The notes: a model not told the origin generated them from the letters alone. A stretch of 64,000 nucleotides of DNA from Bifidobacterium sp. ESL0775 (GCF_029395475.1 NZ_CP113917.1:2046001-2110000); one strand, 5' to 3'. Counted from the first letter of the stretch, positions 29,032 through 38,909 are shown. Numbers and translations are program-made.

Positions 29032-30236
29032 TTGATCCAGAGCTCGGGATCCGTAGGCCACTCGTTGGGCTTGCAACCGCGCAGGCTCATCGATTGCTCC
29101 TGCATCAGCGGCGCGGGCGCGTTGGGCGCGGGGCAGGAGGGATCGTTGTCGATATGGCCAAGGCGATGGCCGACCTCGTGGTTGATGACCATGATGCGGT
29201 AGCGGTCGATCGACATTCCGACCCCTAGCATCTGCGGAGTGGCGCCGTTCCAACGGTCCTCGTTGATGATGACGTTGTTGCCCACGCGGCAGCTGTATTC
29301 GTCAGAGCAATTGCCCGAGAACGTGGTCATCAGCGACGGCTGCGAAAGGTAGATGACGAAATCGCAGTGGCTAGAATCAGCGCTATACGCGAAAGTCGCG
29401 CCGGCACGCGGCCAGCCACGCGGGTCGTTCAGCGTGCGGAAAATGATGTTCTCGAATTCCTGCTGCACATCGGAGCCGCCGACGTTGCCTTTCGTGCTCA
29501 CGCAGTACGAATAGTGGCGGGCGAGTTTGCCGCTGGCGGACGCCGTCGCCTGCGCCTGCGCGAGCAACGCGGCCCGGCTCTGGTCGGTCAACACCGGCTG
29601 CGGGGTGGGCTTGGTGAGGTCGGCCGTTAGCGCCTTTCGCTTATCCGATTTTTTCGTATGACGTTTTGCCTTGGACTTTTTGACCGATTGGGACGAAGAT
29701 GCCTGATGGCTGGCGACGGTGTGCGATATCGCCGTTTTCACGCCGAACGCGACGGCAGCGATGACGGCCAAGGCGACCACCAACACCACGATGCGACGAA
29801 CCCAATATACGGTTTGCGGAATTTTCGGCGCCGCGGATTTGCGATGCCGGCGCGAAGGGTTCGCGGCTTGCGGATCATCGGCATCGGAGGCCAGCACCGA
29901 ACCGATGAACCCGCCGGGAATATCGGAGACGGCGGTGCCTTTAGCCGGTTTCGTATCCGCGGAACCGTGCCGGGATGGTTGGGACTCGTGCGGACGCCTC
30001 ACCGGCGACTTGCCATTTCTGCCGGGCTTTTCAGCGTCCCGGAATCCGAGAAAAACCGCGACCGCCATGAACACGCAGCGGACACCATGATTGAACGCGC
30101 GGATGGCGGCAAGGCAACCACGGCCAAGCGCACGCAAAAACGGCCTGACATATTGCGCCACGGACCGCAAAACAGCACGGCTTTGGGAGCGATACACGCC
30201 CCGCGAATGCCTGTTCGGCCGTCCATTGCGTTTCAC
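29028..30236 (-). CDS. DUF3152-type membrane-tethered metalloprotease
   Basis: Protein of 402 residues found mainly in actinobacteria. A basic cytoplasmic N-terminus (with an additional hydrophobic patch near 45-65) precedes a transmembrane helix (about 148-170, [18 protein letters not shown]). A Lys/Ser linker then leads to an extracytoplasmic domain. The domain carries HEVGHRLGH, a zinc-protease HExxHxxGH motif, and pairs of Cys ([27 protein letters not shown]) likely to form disulfides. Substrate unknown. Its stop overlaps the GluQ-RS start by 4 nt. The 313-nt gap upstream holds only the tRNA-Lys promoter. Confidence 0.85.
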   Translation of the reverse strand: MKRNGRPNRHSRGVYRSQSRAVLRSVAQYVRPFLRALGRGCLAAIRAFNHGVRCVFMAVAVFLGFRDAEKPGRNGKSPVRRPHESQPSRHGSADTKPAKGTAVSDIPGGFIGSVLASDADDPQAANPSRRHRKSAAPKIPQTVYWVRRIVVLVVALAVIAAVAFGVKTAISHTVASHQASSSQSVKKSKAKRHTKKSDKRKALTADLTKPTPQPVLTDQSRAALLAQAQATASASGKLARHYSYCVSTKGNVGGSDVQQEFENIIFRTLNDPRGWPRAGATFAYSADSSHCDFVIYLSQPSLMTTFSGNCSDEYSCRVGNNVIINEDRWNGATPQMLGVGMSIDRYRIMVINHEVGHRLGHIDNDPSCPAPNAPAPLMQEQSMSLRGCKPNEWPTDPELWIK

Positions 30237-30489
30237 ATCGTCCCCCGGCTCAATTCAGATGGCTAAGCTTTCATGATAGACATTCTTGATGACGGAATGG
30301 ACGAAACGCTCATAAGCCCATATTCCCATCAACATCGGCGACACCATGCACCGAACGCTTCTCCCGATATGCATAAATCGCTGGGCCAGCAACCAATCAC
30401 GACCTGAATTACGTATTACAAAATGAGCTTCCCGGATACATCGAAGAACACGCTTACGCACGCGTCACGAGCCAGGGCGACACACCGCC

Positions 30490-30518
30490 TTGCACAATAT
30501 TCACGGCGTATGTATACT
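30490..30518 (+). promoter_or_regulatory. Promoter of tRNA-Lys
   Basis: TTGCAC (30490-30495), 17-nt spacer, TATACT (30513-30518), 31 nt before the tRNA 5' end. Close to the sigma-70-type consensus. Confidence 0.75.
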
Positions 30519-30549
30519 ATTCTCTTGGCTCTTGTAGTTTTAGACCAGC

Positions 30550-30623
30550 GCCCCTATAGCTCAGCTGGTTAGAGCAGCTGACTCTTAATCAGCGTGTCCG
30601 GGGTTCGAATCCCCGTGGGGGCA
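30550..30623 (+). tRNA. tRNA-Lys (anticodon CTT)
   Basis: The 74-nt cloverleaf is complete: acceptor GCCCCTA pairs with TGGGGGC plus discriminator A; D-arm GCTC/GAGC; anticodon stem GCTGA/TCAGC around loop CTCTTAA, giving anticodon CTT; T-arm CGGGG/CCCCG around TTCGAAT. CCA is not encoded. It decodes AAG. Confidence 0.98.
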
Positions 30624-30629
30624 CTTTCA

Positions 30630-30659
30630 CCGCAGTCTTTGGCTGCGGTTTTTGTTTTT
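30630..30659 (+). terminator. Terminator after tRNA-Lys
   Basis: CCGCAG (30630-30635) and CTGCGG (30643-30648) with a 7-nt loop, followed by TTTTTGTTTTT. Confidence 0.88.
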
Positions 30660-30690
30660 CCAGCACAGCATTGCTCGACGCTTGTCGCGG

Positions 30691-32337
30691 TTATCTTCCA
30701 TAAGGCTGGCCGGTCAGGTCTTCCACAGTGGCGCGGACGGAGGGATCAACGTCGCTTGGATCGCCGCCGGCGCGGACACGGGCGGATTCGGCGAGCGCGA
30801 TGCCATCCGTGTGTTTGTCGAGGTTGAAGCGACGCACCACGATGATGCAGACGACAATCGAAAGGACATACCAGCCAATCATCAAAGCGCCCAATCCATC
30901 GCGCGCCAACAGGGTCTGCGCGCTCCGCGAGGAATCGAAGCCGACGAATCCGAGCATCGCGCCCACCGCGATCGCCGAAAGCCCAGAGACCAGCTGGCGA
31001 AACCCGGCCTGGATGCCGCTGAACGTCGAGGCGCGGTACTTACCAGAGACGACCTGATCGACATCCGCGATGAACGGGAAAACGGCCCACGGCAGGTAAC
31101 TTGAAGGCGCTTTGGCGACGAAGAAGAACAGGGTGCCCGCCACCGCGAACACCGTCCACCACGGTTCGCGCACCACGCCAACCAGCCGCCAGGCGGCGAA
31201 GAGCCAGGCCAGGCCGACCAGGCTGGCAGCGAAACTCGCCTCATACATGCGCTTCGGCCCGATACGCGTCATGGCCACGCCGAAAAGCGGGGTCAGCGGC
31301 ACCGAGATGATGCCGGCGCTCAGGAGCAATGAGGCGAACGCGGCGGATTTGCTCCAGTCGTAAATCACGAAGAACACGAAGGTCTGGCTGAACACGTCGC
31401 CCGCGGTGAGCATGAGCAGGTACAGCGCCAGATGGCGGCGAAATATGGCGATGCGCAGCGTGCTGGCGTATTCGCGGAACATGACGCCCAGGCGGTGCAG
31501 CCAAAGCCTGACCTCGTCGCGCACGGAAAGACGCTGCCGCGAGCCCGCCTGCCCCGCGGTTCCATTGACGTACTTGCCGAATCCCGCCTCCTGCGGCGAC
31601 ATCTCCCACGTGCTTTTCCAGCAGATGAGGACGGCTAGGGCGAAGCAGATTGTGACGGCGATGGTGAAGATCATATAGCCCAACGGCCTGTGCTCGCCGA
31701 AAATGGACAGCGTCGCTCCCCCGAGCAGCAGGATCGTCGTGCCGGACGCCCCGGAAATCAGCAGGCGGACCGTGGAGAGCTTGGTGCGGTCGTCGAAGCC
31801 GTACGCCATCTCGCCCGGCAAGGTGTTGTAGGCCGAGGCGAAGAGCTGAGCGACGGTGACCCAGAGCACGTAGACCAGGAAATACACGGCGAAGGGTAGG
31901 CCGGGAATCCAGAGCAGCACACCGACGAGGATCAGCGGCGGCACGATCATCAGCAACAGGTGGCGCCGGCCGAAGCGGCGGCCAATTGGAAAGCGATAAA
32001 GATTATCACCTAGAATGCCGAACGAAAGCGCCGCCACGCCGCTGATGATGGCGCTCAGGCCCACCACCGCCTGGGCCGTGGAAATCGACATGCCGCAGAA
32101 ACGCGTCCAGAAAAGCACCAGATACGTGCCGATAAGGGTGAGCTGGCCGCCGCCATAAATATCCCCGACACCGTAGCCGATGGCGTTGCCGAGGGTGATC
32201 GGGTCGCGCCGCGAATGGTGGTGGGGATGGCTCGGCTTTTGCGTACGCTCGGCATCGCCCGAAGAGGGCTGCGCCCGGGAATGCCGCGATTGGGAAAAGC
32301 GCTCCGAACGTTCGCCTCTTCGTCGAGACCAGCTCAA
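30691..32337 (-). CDS. GPH/MelB-type sugar:cation symporter (MFS)
   Basis: Twelve-helix membrane protein of the glycoside-pentoside-hexuronide branch. Family features are GYGVGDIYGGGQLTLIGTYLVLFW near the start, the loop DNLYRFPIGRRFGRRHLLLM (GRRFGRR charge cluster), and NTLPGEMAYGFDDRTKLSTVR. At 548 residues it is longer than the usual 450-500 because of a basic, His-rich N-terminal tail (1-50) and a hydrophilic C-terminal tail. No glycosidase or sugar gene is adjacent, so the substrate is unknown. It is a single-gene unit facing the tRNA terminator. Confidence 0.88.
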   Translation of the reverse strand: MSWSRRRGERSERFSQSRHSRAQPSSGDAERTQKPSHPHHHSRRDPITLGNAIGYGVGDIYGGGQLTLIGTYLVLFWTRFCGMSISTAQAVVGLSAIISGVAALSFGILGDNLYRFPIGRRFGRRHLLLMIVPPLILVGVLLWIPGLPFAVYFLVYVLWVTVAQLFASAYNTLPGEMAYGFDDRTKLSTVRLLISGASGTTILLLGGATLSIFGEHRPLGYMIFTIAVTICFALAVLICWKSTWEMSPQEAGFGKYVNGTAGQAGSRQRLSVRDEVRLWLHRLGVMFREYASTLRIAIFRRHLALYLLMLTAGDVFSQTFVFFVIYDWSKSAAFASLLLSAGIISVPLTPLFGVAMTRIGPKRMYEASFAASLVGLAWLFAAWRLVGVVREPWWTVFAVAGTLFFFVAKAPSSYLPWAVFPFIADVDQVVSGKYRASTFSGIQAGFRQLVSGLSAIAVGAMLGFVGFDSSRSAQTLLARDGLGALMIGWYVLSIVVCIIVVRRFNLDKHTDGIALAESARVRAGGDPSDVDPSVRATVEDLTGQPYGR

Positions 32338-32564
32338 AATTATACGCTCCTCATGTCGGATGCAGCAAAAACAAACAGCCGATTACATGATAAACCGACC
32401 TTCAACGCAACACGTGGCAACAACGCGATATTTGCATGGTCCGCAGCATAGGCCATAAGCACAGCGCCCAATACCATCGCATGGCATCGACGAAGACGGA
32501 AACGAAACCGGCAACAAGCCGAAACGGCATGACCGAATCAGTCATCGTCATGCCTTCAAACGAA

Positions 32565-32620
32565 CTAACCGGCTGCGCCGTTCCACGCTTTTGCGGTGTG
32601 AAAACGGCACAGCCGGTTAG
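32565..32620 (-). terminator. Large hairpin downstream of the amino-acid operon
   Basis: 18-nt arms CTAACCGGCTGCGCCGTT (32565-32582) and its complement (32603-32620) match at 17 of 18 positions. A smaller inverted repeat GGCATGAC/GTCATGCC (32526-32554) lies next to it. They fall in the 340-nt gap after the regulator gene. No strong T-tract is present, but position suggests transcription ending. No gene is seen in this gap. Confidence 0.5.
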
Positions 32621-32677
32621 CAATGACCTCACTGGCCAAAGGGCTGCCAGAAGGAAACAGCCAATGAAGACTAGCGT

Positions 32678-33373
32678 TCAGAAGCTCGAATGGTCTTTTC
32701 TGTCCTTTACAATTTTCTCGTTCTCAAGTTCCTTGAGATAGTTGTAAATGGTGAAACGAGTGACATCCAGCTCCGCCGCCAGACGGTCCACGGAATCCCT
32801 GATCAGGAAGAACCCCGAATCCTGGAGTTCCGCGACAATCGCCTTTTTCTGCTCCTTCTTCATCAGATCGACGGGGATGCCGACCTTCGCTATCGACTTC
32901 TTGACCAGCGAATCCTGCAGATTATCGACATTGTGCGGGAACACCTCGGTCTGGGCCTCGTCCAGGCCGTTCTCGTCGTCGCGGTAATCATTGATCAGCT
33001 TGTCGAGGGCGTCTCTGGCCGACAGCAGATGGGTCATGTCCTTGTTGAGGCAAAGGCAACCCACCGGCACGCCGTTGGCATCGCGAATGAAGACGGTGGA
33101 GCAACGCAAGAGCCTGCCATCCTCGCTTCTGGTGCTGTACGACAGCGAGTCCTCCTCCTTGCCGGAACTGAGTTTGGCAAGGAGCAGGTCCGTCATCGGG
33201 GCCCCGATTTTACGACCAGTCAAGTCACCGGAAACCGCCACGAGCGTGTTCGGCATCAAACGCAAATCATGCAGGACAATCTCATGCCCCGATCCCAACA
33301 AATCATAGAGCGCCGTTACCATCTGTTTCCACGGCGTCAGATCAAAATCAGGATCGGGTACGGGTTTCGACAT
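32678..33373 (-). CDS. YheO/DauR-family transcriptional regulator
   Basis: 231 residues from ATG 33373. The N-terminal PAS-like YheO domain (about 20-130) is shown by ALYDLLGSGHEIVLHDL, SGDLTGRKIGAPMTDLLL and DANGVPVGCLCLNKDM. The C-terminal helix-turn-helix (about 185-230) is shown by DSVDRLAAELDVTRFTIYNYLKEL. The family includes DauR, which controls D-arginine catabolism in Pseudomonas. It is the last gene of the operon with the importer, aminotransferase and RidA, and probably senses an amino acid or its product to control this operon (inference). Confidence 0.9.
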   Translation of the reverse strand: MSKPVPDPDFDLTPWKQMVTALYDLLGSGHEIVLHDLRLMPNTLVAVSGDLTGRKIGAPMTDLLLAKLSSGKEEDSLSYSTRSEDGRLLRCSTVFIRDANGVPVGCLCLNKDMTHLLSARDALDKLINDYRDDENGLDEAQTEVFPHNVDNLQDSLVKKSIAKVGIPVDLMKKEQKKAIVAELQDSGFFLIRDSVDRLAAELDVTRFTIYNYLKELENEKIVKDRKDHSSF

Positions 33374-33392
33374 CGTCGATTGGTCTTTCGAT

Positions 33393-33770
33393 CTAGTGTT
33401 TGGCAATGAGTTCGATCTCGATCTTTGCATTCTTGGGGAGCTCCTTGACTCCGACTACTGCCCGTGCCGGTTTACAGGAACCAAACATTTCCTCATACAT
33501 GGCATTGATAGACCCGAAATCAGCGATTGACGTTGTGTATACAGTAACTTTAACAACTTCGCTGACTTCGAACCCTGCCTTTTCAAGAATGGAGAAAAGA
33601 TTTTTGATCGATTGGCGGGTCTGGTCGGAAATATCTGCTGGAATGGTTCCCGTTGCCGGATCCAATGGCAGCTGGCCGGAGATATACAGGGTGTCTCCAG
33701 ACAAAATGCCTTGGGAATAGGCCCCGATAGCGGCGGGAGCGTTCTCTGTTTGAATTTGAGCGTTAGCCAT
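33393..33770 (-). CDS. ridA: RidA family enamine/imine deaminase
   Basis: RidA hydrolyses reactive enamines/imines, such as 2-aminoacrylate, released by PLP enzymes. All 125 residues align with the family: GAYSQGILSGDTLYISGQLPLDP at the start and the diagnostic PARAVVGVKELPKNAKIEIELIA at the end, with the catalytic-site Arg in PARA. Its position directly after a PLP enzyme gene fits a role in clearing that enzyme's by-product. Confidence 0.95.
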   Translation of the reverse strand: MANAQIQTENAPAAIGAYSQGILSGDTLYISGQLPLDPATGTIPADISDQTRQSIKNLFSILEKAGFEVSEVVKVTVYTTSIADFGSINAMYEEMFGSCKPARAVVGVKELPKNAKIEIELIAKH

Positions 33771-33795
33771 GATACTTGTAAATAACCTTTCTTTA

Positions 33796-34923
33796 TTATT
33801 GTTTCAGCGCCTCAGACAGAGACGTAACCAGCAAATCGTAAGTTTCCTGGGAACTTGTGGCGTGTGGGCTAATCCTGACGGTCTTGGGGTGCACGGAGCA
33901 CACGATGCCCGCATCGGTCAGGACCTTGCCGATGCCGGCCGGGTCCTTTCCTTCGAACGACAGCGGAAGCACCGTGGATTGGTGCCTTGGATCGTCCGAG
34001 CGGAGCAGGCGCCCGCCAAGACGCTCGACATCCGCACCCAGACGCAGGGCGAAATCGTTGATTCTGCCGAATATCCATTCGACACCGACCGAATTGACCA
34101 GATGCATTGCGGCACTGAGCCTGCCCGAGGCCATCGGGTCGAGCGCGGTGATGCTGAAGCGCTCGATGCCCTTAGCGGGATCGTGCAGCAAGGCGTCGTA
34201 GAGATGCGGCGTCTGCGTGCCGAACCACCCGGAAAGCAGAGGCTTGTCGCAACGCTCCAGGGCACGCTGGGAGCAGTACATGAAACCGCTGCCCCATCCG
34301 GCCCTCAGCCATTTCTGGCCGCCGACCAACAGCACGTCGGCGAGCTTCCAATCCATGGGACTGGCACCAAACGCCTGGATTCCATCGACGACGAGCAACC
34401 GGTCGCCAATCGCCTCCCGAATCTCATCGAGATCCACCCTGAAGCCGGTCTGGAAATCGACCGCGCTGAGGGCGAGAACGTCCACCCCATCAAGATAGGG
34501 ACGGATGTTCTCCGCGGTCGCGTCGCCGCTATAGGTCCGGGTCTTCAGCAGACCGGCGGATTCGGCGCGCTTCCACGGATAGAAATTCGAGGGGAACTCA
34601 TGGTTGTTGAGCAGGACGACCGGAACGTGGCCATCAATCTGCCCCAGACTGAACGCCGCTTGGAAAAGCCCCTCGCTGGTGTTCGGCTGCATGGCTATCT
34701 GATTGGTGGGGACGCCAATGTATTGGGCGATCTCCTGTGTCGCGGAGACGACATAGCGATTGGAGAGATCCTCAGCGGTACCGACCTTCGCATGCTGCAG
34801 ATCGATATCCATCTGGTGATTAATCGCTATGGCGGCCTCCGAGATGGGGCCGATGCCCGAGAAATTCAGGTATCCCGTCCCCTCATGGAACTGCTGGAGA
34901 TATTCTTCCTGAGAAGTATTCAT
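33796..34923 (-). CDS. Class V aminotransferase-fold PLP enzyme
   Basis: 375-residue fold type I PLP enzyme of the class V group (cysteine desulfurase, isopenicillin-N epimerase, serine-glyoxylate aminotransferase). PLP-contacting residues: NTSEG (81-85, cofactor phosphate), the Asp in VVDGIQAFG (180) and the Schiff-base Lys in GGQKWLRAG (204). The active-site Cys loop of cysteine desulfurases is not obvious, so a lyase, epimerase or aminotransferase is more likely than sulfur transfer. It lies 10 nt after the ABC ATPase gene and 25 nt before ridA. The substrate is presumably the imported amino acid. Confidence 0.85.
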   Translation of the reverse strand: MNTSQEEYLQQFHEGTGYLNFSGIGPISEAAIAINHQMDIDLQHAKVGTAEDLSNRYVVSATQEIAQYIGVPTNQIAMQPNTSEGLFQAAFSLGQIDGHVPVVLLNNHEFPSNFYPWKRAESAGLLKTRTYSGDATAENIRPYLDGVDVLALSAVDFQTGFRVDLDEIREAIGDRLLVVDGIQAFGASPMDWKLADVLLVGGQKWLRAGWGSGFMYCSQRALERCDKPLLSGWFGTQTPHLYDALLHDPAKGIERFSITALDPMASGRLSAAMHLVNSVGVEWIFGRINDFALRLGADVERLGGRLLRSDDPRHQSTVLPLSFEGKDPAGIGKVLTDAGIVCSVHPKTVRISPHATSSQETYDLLVTSLSEALKQ

Positions 34924-34933
34924 TGATTATCTC

Positions 34934-35713
34934 CTACAGAACCCTGGAAAGGAATTGCTTGGTGCGCGGATGCTGCGGATGGTCGATGACCTCCGCAGGC
35001 GTCCCCTCCTCGGCGATGACGCCTTGGTCCATGAAGTAGACACGGTCGGCGACCTGCCGGGCGAATCCGATCTCATGGGTCACAACGATCATCGTCATGC
35101 CGTTTTTCGCGAGGTCGATCATCACGTTCAGGACGTCGCCCACCAATTCCGGGTCGAGGGCCGAAGTCGGCTCATCGAAGAGGATGAGGTCGGGGCGCAT
35201 GGCCAGCGAACGGGCGATGGCGACGCGCTGCTGCTGGCCGCCTGAAAGGCTGTCGGGGTATTGGCTCGCCTTCTCTTTGAGACCAACCTGGTCCAAAAGG
35301 GTCAGCGCCCTTTCCGTGGCTTCCTTCTTGTCCTCGTGCTTGACCTGTACGGGTCCCTCGATGACGTTTTGCAACACGGTGCGGTTCGGGAAGAGATTGA
35401 ACCGCTGGAAGACCATGCCGATGGAACGTATCTGCTCGGCCACCTTCGCTTCCTTGAGCTCGTGGAGATGGCCATCCTTCTGCTCGAAGCCTATCGGCTG
35501 GTCACCGACCCAGATCTCTCCGTCGTCAATCGTCTCGAGATGGTTGATGCACCTCAAGAACGTGCTTTTTCCTGCGCCGGACGAGCCCAAAAGGCATACC
35601 ACCTCACCGGAATGCACTTCCATGTTGATGCCCTTGAGCACCTCATGGTTTCCGAATCTTTTGTGGATGTTATAGGCTCTTACCAACGCCTCTCCGTTAG
35701 CAGCTGCAGTCAT
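34934..35713 (-). CDS. Polar amino-acid ABC transporter ATPase
   Basis: GlnQ/HisP-type ATPase (259 residues). Walker A is GSSGAGKST, the signature is [17 protein letters not shown], Walker B is [14 protein letters not shown] and the switch His lies in [25 protein letters not shown] 35713 overlaps the permease stop by 4 nt. Together with the permease and binding protein it forms a complete importer. Confidence 0.95.
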   Translation of the reverse strand: MTAAANGEALVRAYNIHKRFGNHEVLKGINMEVHSGEVVCLLGSSGAGKSTFLRCINHLETIDDGEIWVGDQPIGFEQKDGHLHELKEAKVAEQIRSIGMVFQRFNLFPNRTVLQNVIEGPVQVKHEDKKEATERALTLLDQVGLKEKASQYPDSLSGGQQQRVAIARSLAMRPDLILFDEPTSALDPELVGDVLNVMIDLAKNGMTMIVVTHEIGFARQVADRVYFMDQGVIAEEGTPAEVIDHPQHPRTKQFLSRVL

Positions 35714-36657
35714 TTCCTGTTCCCCTTTCGAAGTAGGGCCGGTGGGGTCTTCAACGAATCAATGATCTTGTCGATGAGACCTCCGGATTCTTCCGCCTTT
35801 GCCGGGTTGTATTTCCTCTCAAGGAAGTACTGGCCGACGTTCGCGATCGAGACGATCACCATATACCAGAACGCAGCCGCGATAAGCGTCTCCATGATCA
35901 ACAAGGTATAGGATGAAAGGCTGTTCGAAGCGTGGATGAGCTCCGCGAACCCGATGACCGAAGCCTGGGATGTTCCCTTGAGCATGTTGATGAAATCATT
36001 GCCGGTAGGCGGAATGATGACACGCATCGCCTGGGGAAGCACGACCCGGGACATGACCTTTCCAGGTTTCATGCCAAGGGAGGCCGCAGCCTCCCTTTGG
36101 CCCTTGTCTACCGATTGCAGACCCGCTCGAACGATCTCAGCCATATAGGCGCTCTCGTTGAGTCCAAGGCCAAGCAGAGCCGCGACAAACGCGCTGATGA
36201 GCTTGTTGGTGGACTGGTCGAAGAGAATGATGTTCGTGAACGGGATGCCGATGGTGACCCTGGGAAAAACCAGGGCCATGTTATACCAAAGCATGATCTG
36301 CAACAGCGTAGGCAATCCACGGAAAATCCAGACATACAGCCACGAGAAGACACGGGCCACAGGATTCTTGGAGATTCTCATCAGAGCGATGAATATGCCA
36401 AGCAGAATCGCTCCTCCCTGGGCGATGATCGCGAGGACGATGGTCCGCACGACGGCCGACAGGATGACGGGATCCACAATGATACCGGGGATCGAGGAAT
36501 ATTCGATGTCCCCCTTTGAAGCGCCGACACCAAGAGCGACAAGCAAAACGACGATGACTGCCCCGGTGACCCATCTACCCCAATGCCTTATGGGCGTCTT
36601 AGGTAGAAAGACATGTTCTTGCTGATTTGTTTTATCCGTGGGAAGAGACACAATCAT
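35710..36657 (-). CDS. Polar amino-acid ABC transporter permease
   Basis: HisM/GlnP-type membrane subunit of 315 residues. About five to six helices are visible, with a hydrophobic N-terminal segment near 28-45. The ATPase-contacting EAA loop is [50 protein letters not shown] is typical of the family. The start overlaps the binding-protein stop by 4 nt. A single permease gene implies a homodimer. Confidence 0.94.
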   Translation of the reverse strand: MIVSLPTDKTNQQEHVFLPKTPIRHWGRWVTGAVIVVLLVALGVGASKGDIEYSSIPGIIVDPVILSAVVRTIVLAIIAQGGAILLGIFIALMRISKNPVARVFSWLYVWIFRGLPTLLQIMLWYNMALVFPRVTIGIPFTNIILFDQSTNKLISAFVAALLGLGLNESAYMAEIVRAGLQSVDKGQREAAASLGMKPGKVMSRVVLPQAMRVIIPPTGNDFINMLKGTSQASVIGFAELIHASNSLSSYTLLIMETLIAAAFWYMVIVSIANVGQYFLERKYNPAKAEESGGLIDKIIDSLKTPPALLRKGNRK

Positions 36658-37634
36658 TCTCCTGTATTAACCGTTGCTTGCTTGATCGCTCCGCCCTGGA
36701 GTCCCCAAGACTTGAAGAGCTTCATATAGGTTCCATCGTCCATCAGGCTCTGAAGCGCCTGCTGCACACAATCGCGCAGCTGGGAGTCCTTCTTGTTGAA
36801 ACCGATGCCCAGCGGGCCGGCGTTGATCGACGGATAATCGACCATCTCGAAGAGCTTGCCGTGTCCGGCGGTCTTGGCGATGTAGACGGAGCTCGGCAGA
36901 TCGTGCAGGATGACATCCACCCTTCCGGTCTGCAGCTGGGTCTGGTTCTGGGTGTCGGACTGCGTCACGGTCAGATCGAGCTTTGGCTTGCCCTTCGTCT
37001 CGCAGATCTTGGCGCGTTCCTTGGCATACGCCTCCTGGCTGGAACCGACGGCGACCGCGATCTTCGTGCCGCACAGGGTGTCGGGGTTCTTGATGTTCTT
37101 CGGATTGCCCTTGCGGACGAGGAACGTGATGCCAGCCGTGTAATAATCCACGAAGTCGACCTTCTCCTGACGGGCCTTTGTGTCGTTCATCGCCGCCATG
37201 GTCATGTCCACACGCCCGGATTCCAGACCGGTCACCAGGGAGTCGAAGGACATGTCCTTGTAGTTCATCTTGATGCCGAGCTTCTTGCCGATGGCCTTGG
37301 CCAGATCGACCTCGTCGCCGGCGGGCGTCTTGCCGTCTTTCCTGTACATGTTGTTAGGCGGGGCCTGGATGTAGGAGCCAATCGTGACCGCGCCGGCCTT
37401 CTTGACGGAATCTGGCAACTTGCTTTGCAGCGTCTTGTCCACCTTGATGCCGTCAAGAATCTTGCTGTTGTCGGGGATGGCGGAATCGGTGTCATCCGAC
37501 TTCGACGACGACTTGCTGTCCGACGTCTTCGAGGATGTGTCGCCGTTCATGTTCACACCGCAGCCGGAGAATCCCATGAGGGCGACTACGACCAGCGCGG
37601 TTGATAACTTGCGGAAATTCGATAACTTCATCAT
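36654..37634 (-). CDS. Amino-acid ABC transporter substrate-binding lipoprotein
   Basis: Extracellular solute-binding protein, family 3, 326 residues. The signal peptide ends in a lipobox, LMGFSGCG (Cys about residue 26), so it is membrane-anchored. A Ser/Lys/Asp-rich linker (about 30-60) precedes the two-lobed domain. Ligand-site motifs include GEVDLAKAIGKKLG-like GDEVDLAKAIGKKLG, GLESGRVDMTMAAMNDT and VAVGSSQEAYAK. Family 3 proteins bind polar or cyclic amino acids; specificity is unknown. It is first in the six-gene operon; a start one codon later (37631) is equally possible. Confidence 0.93.
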   Translation of the reverse strand: MMKLSNFRKLSTALVVVALMGFSGCGVNMNGDTSSKTSDSKSSSKSDDTDSAIPDNSKILDGIKVDKTLQSKLPDSVKKAGAVTIGSYIQAPPNNMYRKDGKTPAGDEVDLAKAIGKKLGIKMNYKDMSFDSLVTGLESGRVDMTMAAMNDTKARQEKVDFVDYYTAGITFLVRKGNPKNIKNPDTLCGTKIAVAVGSSQEAYAKERAKICETKGKPKLDLTVTQSDTQNQTQLQTGRVDVILHDLPSSVYIAKTAGHGKLFEMVDYPSINAGPLGIGFNKKDSQLRDCVQQALQSLMDDGTYMKLFKSWGLQGGAIKQATVNTGE

Positions 37635-37651
37635 TACCTTCTTTCTTACTG

Positions 37652-37695
37652 CTCAAGCATCTCTGCTTAAGGCTCAAACACCTCATCGGTTTGAG
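37652..37695. promoter_or_regulatory. Paired inverted repeats upstream of the amino-acid operon
   Basis: CTCAAGCA-N4-TGCTTAAG (37652-37671) is followed immediately by CTCAAAC-N9-GTTTGAG (37673-37695), 18-61 nt before the binding-protein start. They could be operators for the YheO/DauR-type regulator or a leader hairpin. An AT-rich tract (37720-37780) lies beyond. Confidence 0.4.
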
Positions 37696-37871
37696 TAGCC
37701 TCATATTATCACACAATTTGTTGAATCTTTCAAAATTTTATTATTTTTTTCAAATTGTTTTTATCGTTTTATAAGTTTTGAGCTTCCTTATATATCTCAC
37801 GCAAAAATGCGGCCTTTGCCAGATACCATCATCCCGGTAAAATCGGGCATTGTTCAAGCGATAGGAGATCC

Positions 37872-38909
37872 ATGATGGCCATACGCCCGCAAAATCCCAA
37901 TCGCAGACGAGTCACCATCATCGACATCGCAAAAGCGGCGGGAGTCTCGAAATCCACGGCCTCGCGCGCCCTCACCGGCAACGGGTACACCAGCGAGAAG
38001 GTGAGGCGACGGGTCCTTGCGGCCGCCGAGCGGCTCCATTACATTCCCGACGCCCACGCGCGCCAGCTGCGGGCGCAGACATCGAACATCATCGGCGTGG
38101 TCGTCTCGCAACTGGAGAACTCCTTCTACGCCGACCTCGCCTCCGGGGCCGCCCACGAGGCGAAAAACCGCGGATACATCACGCTGCTTTTCGACGACGA
38201 TTCCACCTCCGACATTCTCGAGGCGATGCTCACGATGCGCGTCGCCGGCGTCGTCATCACCCCCACAGACGAGAAGACCACCAACCTGCTGCTGGCCAAC
38301 AACATCCCGGTCGTGGAGGCGGACCGGGTCACCGCGACCGATCGCTGCGATTCGGTGTCGGTGAACAACCATGACGCGGTGGCGATCGCGACGCGCGACC
38401 TTCTGGACAAAGGGCACCGGCACATCGCCTTGCTGCTCGACGAGACGGACTGGACGACGGGGAAAGACCGGCTTTCTGGGTTCAAGGAATCCTATGCGCG
38501 AGAAGGGATCGACATCAGCAACGCGGAAGTCGGGTACGCGGGCTGGTCGGCGCAGGACGCCCGCGAATTAGTGGCTCGCCTGCTCGAGCAGAAAAGGGTC
38601 CCGACGGCGATATTCGCGGCGAACAACCTGCTCGCGGAAGGGGCCTACCGCGCGATCCAGGATGCAGGCATGTCGATTCCCGAAGACATCTCTTTGGTCT
38701 GCTTTGACGACGCGCCGTGGATGTCCATGGTCACCCCCGGAATCACGACCATCGCCCAGGACGCGGCCTTGTTGGGCACCACAGCGGTCCGGCAGCTCAT
38801 CTCACGGATCGGCAATCCCCAGGCGCCCTTCCAAGCCACCGTCCTCAACGCGCACATCGAAAGCCGGGGGTCGGTGAAAGACATCAGCGGACAACAAAAC
38901 AACGCGTGA
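37872..38909 (+). CDS. LacI-family transcriptional repressor
   Basis: 345 residues with the N-terminal LacI helix-turn-helix (RVTIIDIAKAAGVSKSTASRALTGNGYTSEKVRRRV) and hinge, followed by the periplasmic-binding-like sensor domain (about 65-330, IGVVVSQLENSFYADLASG to IPEDISLVCFDDAPWM). ATG 37872 is preceded by AGGAG with 4 nt spacing; ATG 37875 is an alternative. A LacI-type palindrome lies in the promoter of the kinase/isomerase pair directly downstream, so that operon is the probable target, with a sugar or sugar phosphate as inducer (inference). Confidence 0.94.
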   Translation: MMAIRPQNPNRRRVTIIDIAKAAGVSKSTASRALTGNGYTSEKVRRRVLAAAERLHYIPDAHARQLRAQTSNIIGVVVSQLENSFYADLASGAAHEAKNRGYITLLFDDDSTSDILEAMLTMRVAGVVITPTDEKTTNLLLANNIPVVEADRVTATDRCDSVSVNNHDAVAIATRDLLDKGHRHIALLLDETDWTTGKDRLSGFKESYAREGIDISNAEVGYAGWSAQDARELVARLLEQKRVPTAIFAANNLLAEGAYRAIQDAGMSIPEDISLVCFDDAPWMSMVTPGITTIAQDAALLGTTAVRQLISRIGNPQAPFQATVLNAHIESRGSVKDISGQQNNA

